DNA of 15,426 bases from CAJQND01 sp051010055 (GCA_051010055.1 JBPCVY010000027.1:1-15426); one strand, 5' to 3'. Positions 1 through 7,924 are shown, counted from the first letter of the stretch. Numbers and translations: made by a program. The notes: generated from the sequence alone by a model not told the origin.

Positions 1-255
1 GATAAGGGTTGGCCAATCAAATTTTCCCTCCCCGACCGGCCAGCCATAACGTTCCGCATCAGCGAAATATTCCGGGAAATGGCTGGCGGAAACGAAAAGC
101 TTTTTCGGCACACAGCCGCGCACAACGCAAGTGCCGCCCACCTTGTATTCCTCGGCAATGCATACCTTTGCACCATACATTGAAGACATGCGCGCTGCGC
201 GCACGCCGCCCGAACCGGCCCCGATGACAAAAAGATCGTAATCGTATGAAGGCAT
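1..255 (-). CDS. gor: Glutathione reductase, N-terminal part (cut by window edge)
   Basis: This gene runs off the left edge, so only the first 85 residues are visible. The product is an FAD-dependent pyridine nucleotide-disulfide oxidoreductase that would reduce glutathione disulfide with NADPH in the cytoplasm. Seen in the sequence: an N-terminal dinucleotide-binding motif GAGSGG (about residues 12-17) and the redox-active disulfide CVVRGC (Cys43 and Cys48) followed by VPKK. The VRGCVPKK form is typical of glutathione reductase rather than dihydrolipoamide dehydrogenase, which usually has a four-residue spacer with other flanks. An ATG two codons upstream (261) is possible, but a GAGG sits 8 bases before the ATG at 255 and only 2 before the other, so 255 is preferred. 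The NADPH and dimerisation domains lie outside the window, so trypanothione- or mycothione-type relatives cannot be fully excluded. Confidence 0.88.
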   Translation of the reverse strand, partial: MPSYDYDLFVIGAGSGGVRAARMSSMYGAKVCIAEEYKVGGTCVVRGCVPKKLFVSASHFPEYFADAERYGWPVGEGKFDWPTLI

Positions 256-395
256 CCGCATAACCTCGTCTGGCGCGTTATCAGGATTGCCCTTCGCGAG
301 TTGCACCGCGCGGGCAATTCAGGCAGCATTGATTTAGGGTCCGAGCCCAAGAATCATGTAACATAGATTTAGCAACTTCCACCTAGGGAAAAACC

Positions 396-953
396 ATGAC
401 TTTGTCGATCGTTTTAGGGCTGGTGGCACTCGCCGTTCTTTACGGCATCTTGATTTACAACAAACTCGTCAAGGCCCGTCAGCTTACCGAAGAAGGCTGG
501 AGCGGCATTGATGTGCAACTAAGACGCCGCTCAAACCTCATTCCAAACCTGGTTGAAGCGGTGAAGGGATATATGAAGCACGAAAAGGGTCTGCTTGAGG
601 AAGTGACCAAGCTGAGGGCGAATGCGGTTGCAGCCGAAAATGCCGGGCCGGAAACCCGCGCAGCCGCCGAAAGCGCCCTTTCAGGCGGCCTGTTGCGCCT
701 TAACGCGGTTATGGAGAATTATCCGAACCTCAAGGCCAACGAAAATGTGATGGATTTGCAGAATTCCCTTGATGAAATCGAGGACGAAATCCAACTTTCC
801 CGGCGCTACTTTAATGGCGCGGTGCGCAACAATAATGTGCTGGTGGAATCGTTTCCCAGCAATTTGGTTGCCAACCACTTCAATTTCGGCAATGCGGAAT
901 ATTTCGAGATTGAAGATGCAGCCGAAAGAGCCGTTCCCAAGGTGGAGCTGTAA
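396..953 (+). CDS. lemA: LemA family protein
   Basis: A 185-residue protein with one N-terminal membrane segment (about residues 3-22) followed by a short basic stretch and a long helical domain, the standard LemA layout and length. Recognisable family features are the block around 'RRRSNLIPNLVEAVKGY' (about residues 44-60), a YPNLKANE motif near residues 109-116, and the 'RRYFNGAVRNNN' block near 136-147. LemA proteins are thought to present a helical bundle at the membrane surface; their biochemical role is not established. An AGGG about 7 bases before the ATG supports the start. The next gene begins 16 bases after the stop, and lemA genes are often followed by membrane proteins with glycine-rich tails, so the pair is probably an operon. 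Identification of the family is secure; function is not. Confidence 0.92.
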   Translation: MTLSIVLGLVALAVLYGILIYNKLVKARQLTEEGWSGIDVQLRRRSNLIPNLVEAVKGYMKHEKGLLEEVTKLRANAVAAENAGPETRAAAESALSGGLLRLNAVMENYPNLKANENVMDLQNSLDEIEDEIQLSRRYFNGAVRNNNVLVESFPSNLVANHFNFGNAEYFEIEDAAERAVPKVEL

Positions 954-969
954 CCGCCTGCTGAAACCC

Positions 970-2907
970 ATGAACCTTCAAACCATACGCGCAGCCGCAC
1001 TTCTTTTCCTGACACTTTTGTGCGTTTCGGTTTCGCCCGCATTTGCTGATGAAGAAATTCTCTCTTTTGAGAGCACGGTCATTGTCCGTGAAGATGGAAC
1101 GCTTTCGGTTGATGAGGTTATCCGCGTGCGCGCGGAAGGGCGCTCTATCCGGCGGGGAATTTTCCGCGACTTTCCTGTCCGTTCAAAAACCAAGCACGGG
1201 TTTTGGAACTATGTTGGTTTTGAGCTTACCGGTGTGCTCAAAGACGACCGCAATGAACCGCACTTCATGGAACAACATGGAAATTTCGTGCGCATTTATA
1301 TTGGCGAGCCATCAGTTTATCTTAGACCCGGTGAATATACCTACACAATCAAGTACGAGACCACGCGGCAGTTGCGCCACTTTGATGATTTAGATGAGCT
1401 TTATTGGAATGTGACGGGAAATTTCTGGTCGTTTCCTATCCGCAAGGTCATTGCCCGCATCGTGCTGCCCGATGGCGCACACATGAGCAGGAAGGCTGCC
1501 TATACCGGCCAGCACGGCGCGCAGGGAAAAGACTTCCAGATTGTCCATGAGGCCAACAATTCAATCGTCTTCACAACAACGCGCACCCTGAACAGTCGCG
1601 AAGGCCTGACGGTTGCGGCGGGCTGGCAAAAGGGCATCGTTGCCCAGCTCAGCATAACCTCCGTCATTTTCCGGTTTTTGTGGAACAATTTCGGTTTCTT
1701 TTTGCTCCTAACGGGCGTGTTCGCCCTGGGCCGGTATTTTTACCGCACCTGGTGGAAAGTTGGCCGCAATCCGCCCAAGGGAACCATTATTCCGCTGTTC
1801 AAACCGCCGGTAAACCTTTCCCCGGCGGCGGTAAGCTACATCCATTACCAGGGTTTTGAACACGCAGGAAAAGGTGCCACCAAGCCCTTTATCGCAGCCC
1901 TCATATCCCTCGCGGTCAAGGGCTACATGAACCTTTCAGAAACCGGAGATGACCTGATACTAAAGAACACGAAACAAGGTTCTTCTAAACTTGGGAGCGG
2001 CGAGAAATCCATCTTCTCCAGGCTCCTGGAAGAGCGCAGCGAGTTCGAGGTCACAAAGAAAAACGGCAAGAAGCTGAAATCGGCGCAAAATGTGTTCAAC
2101 AGCACCATCCTGCACGAGTATGAGGGCGTGTTTTTCAAGCATAATCTCGGCTTTTTCGTTGCCGGGCTTGTTGTGTCGTTTGCTCTGCTCATTGGCAGCT
2201 TCGTGTTCCAGCAACCTGACGAGACAACATTCGGCATGCTTGTTGTTTCGCTTCTGTCTGCGGTTGTTGGCACGTTCGTGTTCTTTCAGGGTCTGCGAAG
2301 GCTTAATGGCTGGGTACCCGGGGGTGGCTCGCAAATTCTCGGCTTCATTTTCGCGATTTTGGGCGTGGTCATTCTCTTGCCTACCCTGTTGGCGCCGTTC
2401 AATGCCGGAAACCTTGCCACGGCACTCATGGCGGCCGCGACCGGCATTCTGGGCGCCATGAACGTTTTGTTCTTCTTTCTCGTGCGCGCACCAACACCTG
2501 GCGGGCGGCAGGTTATGGACGAAATTGAAGGTTTTCACATGTATCTCGCCACCGCGGAGGCTGAGCGCATGAACATGGCCGGCGCGCCGGAAATGTCGCG
2601 GCAGCTTTTTGAGCGATACCTGCCCTTTGCAATTGCCCTTGGGGTGGAAAAACCCTGGTCGGATGCCTTTTCCGCTCACCTTGCCCGCAGCGCACCTGAC
2701 GAGCGGTCTTCAACCTCCTATCAGCCACGCTGGTACTCCGGCTCCCACTGGGATGCGGACCGTTTGGGGCGCACAACTTCAAACATGGTCTCTTCCATGT
2801 CCGCCAGCATGCAGAGCGCCATGCCAGCACCGAAAAGTTCGTCAGGCTCCGGCGGCGGCGGGTTTTCAGGCGGCGGTGGTGGCGGAGGAGGCGGCGGTGG
2901 CTGGTAA
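970..2907 (+). CDS. DUF2207 membrane protein with polyglycine tail
   Basis: A 645-residue predicted envelope protein. The start at 970 (MNLQTIR) is chosen because it opens a signal peptide (hydrophobic core about residues 8-22, likely cleavage after AFA at about 26); the open frame continues upstream inside lemA, but that part is overlap. After the signal comes a beta-rich DUF2207-type extracytoplasmic domain (about 27-230), a membrane segment near 236-258, a soluble stretch, and then about four membrane segments (near 391-413, 420-442, 456-477 and 482-505). The C-terminal part is soluble and ends in a serine/glycine tract finishing with about eleven glycines and a tryptophan. No good ribosome site is visible, so translation is probably coupled to lemA, whose stop is 16 bases upstream. 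DUF2207 has no known biochemical activity. The stop lies only 6 bases from the end of the convergent ligase gene. Confidence 0.87.
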   Translation: MNLQTIRAAALLFLTLLCVSVSPAFADEEILSFESTVIVREDGTLSVDEVIRVRAEGRSIRRGIFRDFPVRSKTKHGFWNYVGFELTGVLKDDRNEPHFMEQHGNFVRIYIGEPSVYLRPGEYTYTIKYETTRQLRHFDDLDELYWNVTGNFWSFPIRKVIARIVLPDGAHMSRKAAYTGQHGAQGKDFQIVHEANNSIVFTTTRTLNSREGLTVAAGWQKGIVAQLSITSVIFRFLWNNFGFFLLLTGVFALGRYFYRTWWKVGRNPPKGTIIPLFKPPVNLSPAAVSYIHYQGFEHAGKGATKPFIAALISLAVKGYMNLSETGDDLILKNTKQGSSKLGSGEKSIFSRLLEERSEFEVTKKNGKKLKSAQNVFNSTILHEYEGVFFKHNLGFFVAGLVVSFALLIGSFVFQQPDETTFGMLVVSLLSAVVGTFVFFQGLRRLNGWVPGGGSQILGFIFAILGVVILLPTLLAPFNAGNLATALMAAATGILGAMNVLFFFLVRAPTPGGRQVMDEIEGFHMYLATAEAERMNMAGAPEMSRQLFERYLPFAIALGVEKPWSDAFSAHLARSAPDERSSTSYQPRWYSGSHWDADRLGRTTSNMVSSMSASMQSAMPAPKSSSGSGGGGFSGGGGGGGGGGGW

Positions 2908-2913
2908 CCTGCG

Positions 2914-4053
2914 TTATTTATGATGGCCGGCGGTTTCCGCCACCAGCATATCTACCACATCGCGCAGGGCTTCTTGCTCGTCCTTGCCTGCTTCCAAAGC
3001 ATCGCGATAGGTTTTGAGCTGCCGGTCGGCGCTTGAACCATTGGCTGTTATGTCCCGCAGATGCTCGATTTCAACAACGCAATCCATTGCCTCGGCATCT
3101 TCGCGGGTTAGCTCAATCAGTTCTTCAAGAAGGTCCGAATAAGACACAACCGCACCGAGGCCAAAGTCAATCAACCCCTCTTCAATGCCATAGCGCTGGG
3201 CCCGCCAGCGGTTTTCATCGATCAGGAAGTTTGGATAATGCCGCCAGCGCTGGTTTGCCCGCCGCAACCGGTAGAGCATGCGGGTAATGCAGGCATATGC
3301 CGCAGCAATTGCAATTGTGTCTTCCAGCCGTGTCGGCACATCGCACACCCGCATTTCAAGGGTCGGAAAGCGGGCAGACGGGCGCAAGTCCCACCAGATT
3401 TTAGTGGTGTCTTCAATCAGCCCAGCATTCACCAGCACGTTGGCTGTGCGCTCATACTCACCGAATGACCCAAACTCAGGCGGCAAGCCGGTGCGCGGCA
3501 TACCGTCAAAAACCGTGAGCCGGTAGCTCTTCAGCCCCGTATCCTGCCCTTGCCAGAATGGGGAAGATGTGCTGATCGCCAACAGGTGGGGCAGGAAGTA
3601 TGAAAGCTGGTTGAAAAGGTCGATGCGCAGGTCTTCATCCTCCACGCACACATGCACATGCATGCCGCAAATGAGCATGCGCTGAACGACCGCCCCCATA
3701 TCTTTTGACAAAACGTTGTAGCGTTCCTTGTCCGTATGGCGCTGTTTGTGCCAATCGGCAAACGGGTGGGTTGATGCGGCAATGGGTGCAAGGCCGCGCT
3801 CGCCGGCAAGGCGCGCAATGGTGGTGCGCAAATGCTGGAGATCCTCACGCGCGCCCTTGATGGATTTGCAAACGCGGGTACCTATCTCAATCTGGCATTG
3901 GAGAAACTCCGGGCTCACCTGGCCCTTGAGGGCTTGCGTGCATTCTTCCATCAGTCCAGGCGGTGTTTCGCGCACGAGATCGCGCGTTTCCACATCAACC
4001 AGCAGATATTCTTCTTCAATCCCCAATGTGAACGATGGCACGGAATAGGTCAT
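2914..4053 (-). CDS. YbdK-type carboxylate-amine ligase (GCS2 family)
   Basis: A 379-residue protein of the glutamate-cysteine ligase type 2 superfamily, at the usual length for the YbdK branch. The N-terminus carries the family signature GIEEEYLLVD (residues 11-20), whose acidic residues bind metal/ATP in the superfamily. Further recognisable blocks are ASTHPFADW and GMHVHVCVED, the latter holding conserved histidines. Family members are ATP-grasp-like ligases joining a carboxylate to an amine; E. coli YbdK has only weak glutamate-cysteine ligase activity and its true substrate is unknown. The gene is divergent from DAHP synthase (210-base spacer) and convergent with the DUF2207 gene. Glutathione reductase 2.7 kb away invites a glutathione link, but the genes do not form one transcription unit, so that is only a guess. 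Confidence 0.88.
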   Translation of the reverse strand: MTYSVPSFTLGIEEEYLLVDVETRDLVRETPPGLMEECTQALKGQVSPEFLQCQIEIGTRVCKSIKGAREDLQHLRTTIARLAGERGLAPIAASTHPFADWHKQRHTDKERYNVLSKDMGAVVQRMLICGMHVHVCVEDEDLRIDLFNQLSYFLPHLLAISTSSPFWQGQDTGLKSYRLTVFDGMPRTGLPPEFGSFGEYERTANVLVNAGLIEDTTKIWWDLRPSARFPTLEMRVCDVPTRLEDTIAIAAAYACITRMLYRLRRANQRWRHYPNFLIDENRWRAQRYGIEEGLIDFGLGAVVSYSDLLEELIELTREDAEAMDCVVEIEHLRDITANGSSADRQLKTYRDALEAGKDEQEALRDVVDMLVAETAGHHK

Positions 4054-4263
4054 TCCCGGCGTCTCCCCTCATCACCCAGGGCCCTGCCCCTTAAGTGCAG
4101 CCTAGAGCAATTTCCAAACATATTGAATAGCTTGGCGGGCAAGCAAAATAGGAAAACTGACAACGTATGTGATCTGGTTTTCCCGTTAAGTTCACTGTAT
4201 ATAGTTGAAAAATCCCATGCCCCAGGGAGGCATGGCAATAGTGTATGCCTGAAAGGATGAGTT
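4054..4263. promoter_or_regulatory. Divergent spacer between ligase and DAHP synthase genes
   Basis: This 210-base spacer must hold the promoters for both flanking genes. No gene is seen in it. On the plus strand TATATA at 4198-4203 could be a -10 box for DAHP synthase, but no convincing -35 box lies 16-18 bases upstream, so this is weak. An AAGGATG at about 4253-4259 gives a plausible ribosome site for the ATG at 4264. Confidence 0.4.
4215..4235 (+). promoter_or_regulatory. Hairpin in the DAHP synthase leader
   Basis: A perfect 7-bp inverted repeat, CCATGCC (4215-4221) and GGCATGG (4229-4235), with a 7-base loop. It sits 28 bases before the DAHP synthase start and has no T-run after it, so it is not a simple intrinsic terminator. 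If transcription begins just after the TATATA at 4198-4203, the hairpin would lie almost at the mRNA 5' end and could protect the message or take part in control. No leader peptide rich in aromatic codons was seen. Confidence 0.4.
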
Positions 4264-5652
4264 ATGGCGCAGAATTGGACGCCCGACAGCTGGCGCGGTA
4301 AACACGTGATCCAGATGCCCACTTACGAAGATGTTGAAAAGCTCAGTGCAACAGAAGCTGAGCTTGAAACCTTCCCACCGCTTGTTTTTGCAGGTGAGGC
4401 GCGGAAGCTGAAGCGCAAGCTTGCCAAGGTTGCCGAGGGCAAAGGGTTTTTGCTGCAGGGCGGTGATTGTGCAGAGAGTTTTGCCGAGCACTCCGCCGAT
4501 AATATCCGCGATTTGTTCCGGGTGTTTTTGCAGATGTCTGTCGTGCTCACCTATGCCGCCGGAACCCCGGTGGTAAAAGTTGGGCGCATTGCCGGGCAGT
4601 TCGCCAAGCCGCGCTCGGCGGACATGGAAGCACAGGACGGTGTGGAACTGCCAAGCTACCGTGGTGATATCGTAAACTCCATAGACTTCGATGAAGCCTC
4701 GCGCGTGCCCGACCCGGAACGCCAGATCCAGGCTTACCGCCAGTCTGCGGCCACGCTCAACCTTATTCGTGCATTCGCGCACGGCGGATATGCAAACCTT
4801 GAGCATGTGCACCGCTGGACGCTAGGCTTTTTACGCGACAGCCCGGAAAACGAGCAGTATGAAGCGCTGGCGGACCAAATCTCGAAAACCCTGGACTTCA
4901 TGAAAGCCTGCGGCATTAACGCGGACACGGTGCCGCAACTGCGCCAGACCGATTTCTTCACCTCCCATGAAGCACTGTTGCTGGGTTACGAACAGGCGCT
5001 GACGCGGGTCGATTCCACCTCCGGTGAATGGTACGACACATCCGGCCATATGCTGTGGATCGGTGACCGCACCCGCCAGCCTGATGGCGCCCACGTGGAA
5101 TTCTTCAAGGGAATCAACAACCCGATCGGCATGAAATGCGGCCCAAGCATTGAGCCCGATGAGTTGCTCAAGCTTATCGATATTCTCAATCCGAAGAATG
5201 AAGCTGGCAGACTGACGCTTATTGCCCGATTTGGCATGGACAATGTTGAAAAGCACTTGCCTGCCCTTATTCGCGCGGTGGAGCGGGAAGGCAAGGTGGT
5301 TGTTTGGTCGTGCGATCCCATGCATGGCAACACTGTCAAGACGTCCAGCGGCTACAAGACCCGCCCGTTCGAGCGGATTTTGAGTGAAGTGCGTTCGTTC
5401 ATGGAAGTGCATCAGACAGAAGGCACCCACCCGGGCGGCATTCATGTGGAAATGACCGGCAAGAATGTGACCGAGTGCACTGGTGGTGCACGCGATGTTT
5501 CAGAAGATGATCTGTCTGACCGCTACCACACCCATTGCGACCCGCGCCTGAACGCTGCTCAGTCTCTTGAGCTTGCCTTCCTGGTGGCTGAAGAGCTGAA
5601 AAAGCAAAACCAGTCAGATGCGGGCAAAGTGGCAGCAGACGCAGCCGAATAA
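4264..5652 (+). CDS. Class II 3-deoxy-7-phosphoheptulonate (DAHP) synthase
   Basis: A 462-residue cytoplasmic enzyme condensing phosphoenolpyruvate and erythrose 4-phosphate, the first step of the shikimate pathway to aromatic amino acids. It belongs to the class II (plant and Mycobacterium-like) family, seen from GFLLQGGDCAESF (about residues 61-73), 'WSCDPMHGNT' and 'GGIHVEMTGKNVTECTGG'. The four metal ligands known from the M. tuberculosis enzyme (Cys87, His369, Glu411, Asp441) match Cys69, His354, Glu396 and Asp426 here, with constant spacing for the last three. Length is typical of bacterial class II enzymes. The gene stands alone: it has its own leader hairpin and is followed 27 bases later by an intrinsic terminator. 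The symbol varies between species (aroF, aroG, aroA), so none is given. Confidence 0.96.
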   Translation: MAQNWTPDSWRGKHVIQMPTYEDVEKLSATEAELETFPPLVFAGEARKLKRKLAKVAEGKGFLLQGGDCAESFAEHSADNIRDLFRVFLQMSVVLTYAAGTPVVKVGRIAGQFAKPRSADMEAQDGVELPSYRGDIVNSIDFDEASRVPDPERQIQAYRQSAATLNLIRAFAHGGYANLEHVHRWTLGFLRDSPENEQYEALADQISKTLDFMKACGINADTVPQLRQTDFFTSHEALLLGYEQALTRVDSTSGEWYDTSGHMLWIGDRTRQPDGAHVEFFKGINNPIGMKCGPSIEPDELLKLIDILNPKNEAGRLTLIARFGMDNVEKHLPALIRAVEREGKVVVWSCDPMHGNTVKTSSGYKTRPFERILSEVRSFMEVHQTEGTHPGGIHVEMTGKNVTECTGGARDVSEDDLSDRYHTHCDPRLNAAQSLELAFLVAEELKKQNQSDAGKVAADAAE

Positions 5653-5679
5653 GCCTTAGCGCACACAAGAATTTCGAAG

Positions 5680-5706
5680 GCGGGCCAATTTTGAACCCGC
5701 TTTTTT
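5680..5706 (+). terminator. Intrinsic terminator after DAHP synthase
   Basis: GCGGG (5680-5684) pairs with CCCGC (5696-5700) across an 11-base loop, followed at once by six T residues (5701-5706). It lies 27 bases after the DAHP synthase stop and separates it from the VOC gene, which therefore needs its own promoter. Confidence 0.75.
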
Positions 5707-5777
5707 CTTACGCGCTGCCGCCCAATCAAATAAGATTTGCTAGAAGTTACATTCCGGACACATGGCAGGTGAGTAAA

Positions 5778-6167
5778 ATGCAACTGGAAAAGCTCGATCA
5801 CGTAAACATCAGAACCGCCAATCTGAAGGAAATGGTTGAGTGGTACGGGTCAGTCCTTGGAATGGAAAATGGCGAGCGCCCGCCCTTTTCGTTTCCCGGC
5901 GCCTGGCTTTATGCCGGCAGCCATCCAGCGGTGCACCTTGTTGGTGTGGAGGGCAAACCAAGCTCCATTGAACCGAAGATTGAGCACTTTGCGTTTACAG
6001 CTAGCGGCCTGAAAGAGTTGACGGCGCGGCTTGATAAAATGGGCATTGATTACCGCGCCGTCCGGGTTCCGGGTATCGATGTGTTGCAAATCAACGTGCA
6101 TGATTGCGACGGCAATCACATCCATATTGATTTCAGCCCCCAGGAGGCCGATGAGGCCGGGCTTTAA
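5778..6167 (+). CDS. VOC (glyoxalase/bleomycin-resistance fold) family protein
   Basis: A 129-residue single-domain protein of the vicinal oxygen chelate superfamily. The start at 5778 is chosen because it opens directly on the typical first strand (KLDHVNIRTANL), has AGGTGAG just upstream, and lies beyond the terminator; an earlier ATG at 5691 falls inside the terminator loop. Likely metal-site residues are His8, His53 and His70. In the last strand the position usually held by glutamate (GNxIEL) reads GNHIHIDF, so His114 or His116 replaces it. The two-module pattern (helix 'EMVEWYGSVLGM' and later 'LKELTARLDKMGI') is clear. Family members are lyases, dioxygenases, isomerases or resistance proteins; the substrate cannot be told from sequence. 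The gene is convergent with the deaminase-like gene. Confidence 0.85.
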   Translation: MQLEKLDHVNIRTANLKEMVEWYGSVLGMENGERPPFSFPGAWLYAGSHPAVHLVGVEGKPSSIEPKIEHFAFTASGLKELTARLDKMGIDYRAVRVPGIDVLQINVHDCDGNHIHIDFSPQEADEAGL

Positions 6168-6176
6168 GGGCCCGGC
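6156..6176 (+). terminator. GC-rich hairpin at the end of the VOC gene
   Basis: GCCGGGC (6156-6162) and GCCCGGC (6170-6176) form a perfect 7-bp stem with a 7-base loop that includes the VOC stop codon. The sequence after it is GCCGGTTTATTT, which has only a poor T-run. It probably reduces read-through between the two convergent genes, but it is not a textbook terminator. Confidence 0.4.
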
Positions 6177-6182
6177 GCCGGT

Positions 6183-6269
6183 TTATTTCAGTGGAACGTC
6201 TGCCCCTTTACCTTCAGCCTTCGCCTTTTGGTAAATATCTGACATTTCAGCATATTTTACCTTCAGTGC
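6183..6269 (-). pseudogene. Same-frame tail of the deaminase gene beyond its TAA
   Basis: Directly after the TAA at 6270-6272 the deaminase reading frame stays open for 28 codons to a second TAA at 6183-6185. The encoded stretch begins ALKVKYAEMSDIYQKAKAEG and reads like an amphipathic, charged C-terminal helix continuing '...QQAAFNKRV'. The second stop would leave a normal 15-base gap to the convergent VOC gene. This suggests the ancestral protein was about 266 residues and a nonsense change clipped its tail. Known: nothing in the family requires this tail for zinc binding. Inference: truncation is recent or tolerated. Chance openness over 28 codons cannot be ruled out from length alone. Confidence 0.55.
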
Positions 6270-6983
6270 TTAAACGCGCTTGTTGAATGCGGCCTGCTGG
6301 TCAGCGCTGGTTGTCGCAATTAGATCCCGGATGCCCCACGCGCTCCAGTAAGTGTTCTTTTCATTGTAGGAGCCGTCCGGACAGCGGAAAACCGTATCCA
6401 GCATGGTGAGGTCGTGCGGGATGCCATAGGAATCGCGGGAATCCTCATAAGTGAAAAGATAGAAAAAATTGTTGAACCCGCCCCATGAGATGCCCAAAAG
6501 ACAAAGCGGGCATGGCTCGTGGGTGGTGATGAATATTGTGTCCCCCACCGGCGGGCGCTTGTCCTTGGGCAGGGCGTAGAATGTGTTGATGGTCTGAATT
6601 TCCCCATGCAACAGCGGATTGCCAGCTTCCTTGTTGGTGCTGGCCACAACGGTTGAAAGATCGGCCTTGTTAAGCACCGCCCCACCGAACAGCTTGCTGC
6701 CCCCACGCACCCCGTCCATGGTAAGCGGCACCACTTCTTTCTCAATTACCGCCAGAACCCGGTCGATGAATTCTGTCTTATCCTTGCCGATGACAGCAGC
6801 AAAGTCTGCATCGGTTGGTTGGGCCCACTTTCCGCAGCCAGGCTGGGTGGCCGCCTGGGTATGGGATGATGCGCCAGTCATCACTCCGCCGGCCGCAGCA
6901 GCAGCCCCTGCACCTTGCAGCACCTTGCGGCGGGACGGATTACCAGGTTCGTTCGCGGCGGATTGTTGTTTCGAATTGTTCAT
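6270..6983 (-). CDS. Tat-exported cytidine/guanine deaminase-like protein
   Basis: A 237-residue protein of the cytidine deaminase-like superfamily. The zinc-binding signature is visible: HGE at residues 126-128 (matching H[A/G]E) and PCPLC at 157-161 (matching PCxxC), so hydrolytic deamination of a base or nucleoside is likely. The N-terminus carries a twin-arginine signal, SRRKVLQ (17-23), followed by an alanine/glycine-rich core, meaning export of the folded enzyme to the periplasm; most relatives are cytoplasmic. A GGAAGG before the ATG at 6983 supports the start. The frame ends at a TAA (6270-6272), yet the same frame continues with protein-like sequence to 6183, described separately. 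Both zinc motifs precede the stop, so the short form may still be active. It lies 125 bases downstream of the broken amidohydrolase gene and may share its transcript. The exact substrate is unknown. Confidence 0.82.
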   Translation of the reverse strand: MNNSKQQSAANEPGNPSRRKVLQGAGAAAAAGGVMTGASSHTQAATQPGCGKWAQPTDADFAAVIGKDKTEFIDRVLAVIEKEVVPLTMDGVRGGSKLFGGAVLNKADLSTVVASTNKEAGNPLLHGEIQTINTFYALPKDKRPPVGDTIFITTHEPCPLCLLGISWGGFNNFFYLFTYEDSRDSYGIPHDLTMLDTVFRCPDGSYNEKNTYWSAWGIRDLIATTSADQQAAFNKRV

Positions 6984-7108
6984 CTCGTTTCCCTTCCTAG
7001 GTGCGCAAAGTCATCATTTGACAGTCTGTTCCCGCCAGCCGGAAATTCTTTAAATCCGGCCAGCTGAACATGCTTTGAGCGTTATCGGTGTGTTATGATG
7101 GTTCTGGC

Positions 7109-7909
7109 TTAAAGGCCGTCTTTGTGGGTGAACTTGCCGCCCAGAACAGTGGCCAAAACCTTGACATCTGACAGCTGCTCTATCGGCACCTTGGTGATGT
7201 CAGTATCAAGCACTACGAGATCGGCCAGTTTGCCCACTTCGAGCGATCCGACCTTGCTGTCCATACCAAGCTGGATTGCCGGATAAATCGTCACTGCTTT
7301 CAGCGCTTCTTCAAACGATGCCGGCCTAATGCGCTTGGGGAACAGCTTGGAATTATCGTCAGCCGGGTTGCGGGCGGTCATCGCTGCTTCGATCTGGAAA
7401 AGTGGCCCGACCTGCTCCAATGGCGAGGAAGGCACGTCTGCTGAAATCGACACATTGTGGCCAATCGCCATCAGGTCGAGGTAACGGCTGAACTGTGTTT
7501 CCACCCGCGCCAGGCTCAGATGAAAAAGACTGAGCTTGTCTTGACCCTCATAGTCGGTGTGAAAATTGGGCGTCGCGTTGACGTAAATCCCATTGTCAAT
7601 CACGCTCTGATGCTCTTCTTCTGCCACCCAAAAATAATGGTGCAGAATATTGTTTGTGATGCCGTAACCGGCTTCATTAGAAGCAAGGATCGCCTCAACC
7701 GTGTTGCGCACCGTCTGGCTTCCATCCACATGGGTGCCAACCGGAAGGCCGCGCTTGTTCATCTCCATGTGCATTGACATAATCTTATCGCCCCTGATCG
7801 CGGCGCCGCCCCGGTTTCCCGGTTCGTCAGAGAAGTCCTTGAGCATCCAGGAAGTTTTGGAATTCCAGTTGCCTTCCGGGTGTATCTTCACCCCCCAGAC
7901 GCTGAGCAT
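7109..7909 (-). CDS. Amidohydrolase, C-terminal fragment (266 residues from first ATG)
   Basis: The remainder of the barrel and the C-terminal return of the composite domain ('VGSLEVGKLADLVVLDTDI', typical of amidohydrolases). The first ATG after the amber stop is at 7909, six codons further on. An AGAAG about 12 bases upstream is a weak ribosome site, so restart after the TAG is conceivable but poor, and the product would have no signal peptide. It ends in TAA. It is best read as the tail of the interrupted gene rather than a separate gene. Confidence 0.5.
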   Translation of the reverse strand: MLSVWGVKIHPEGNWNSKTSWMLKDFSDEPGNRGGAAIRGDKIMSMHMEMNKRGLPVGTHVDGSQTVRNTVEAILASNEAGYGITNNILHHYFWVAEEEHQSVIDNGIYVNATPNFHTDYEGQDKLSLFHLSLARVETQFSRYLDLMAIGHNVSISADVPSSPLEQVGPLFQIEAAMTARNPADDNSKLFPKRIRPASFEEALKAVTIYPAIQLGMDSKVGSLEVGKLADLVVLDTDITKVPIEQLSDVKVLATVLGGKFTHKDGL

Positions 7910-7924
7910 GTCGCTGTTGTACTT

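Noticed and set aside
9..227. Plus-strand open frame at the left edge
   Set aside because: It is antisense to the glutathione reductase gene, whose motifs on the minus strand are unmistakable.
1960..2679. Minus-strand open frame of 239 codons inside the DUF2207 gene
   Set aside because: It is rich in Arg, His and Gln and has no domain pattern, as expected for the antisense of a membrane protein gene.
1..4053. A glutathione module formed by glutathione reductase and the GCS2-family ligase
   Set aside because: The genes are 2.7 kb apart, separated by an opposite-strand lemA operon, and YbdK-type ligases are not established glutathione-synthesis enzymes.
7038..7060. Inverted repeat GCCGGA/TCCGGC between amidohydrolase and deaminase genes
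   Set aside because: The stem is only 6 bp with an 11-base loop and no T-run in the transcribed direction, so it cannot be called a terminator.
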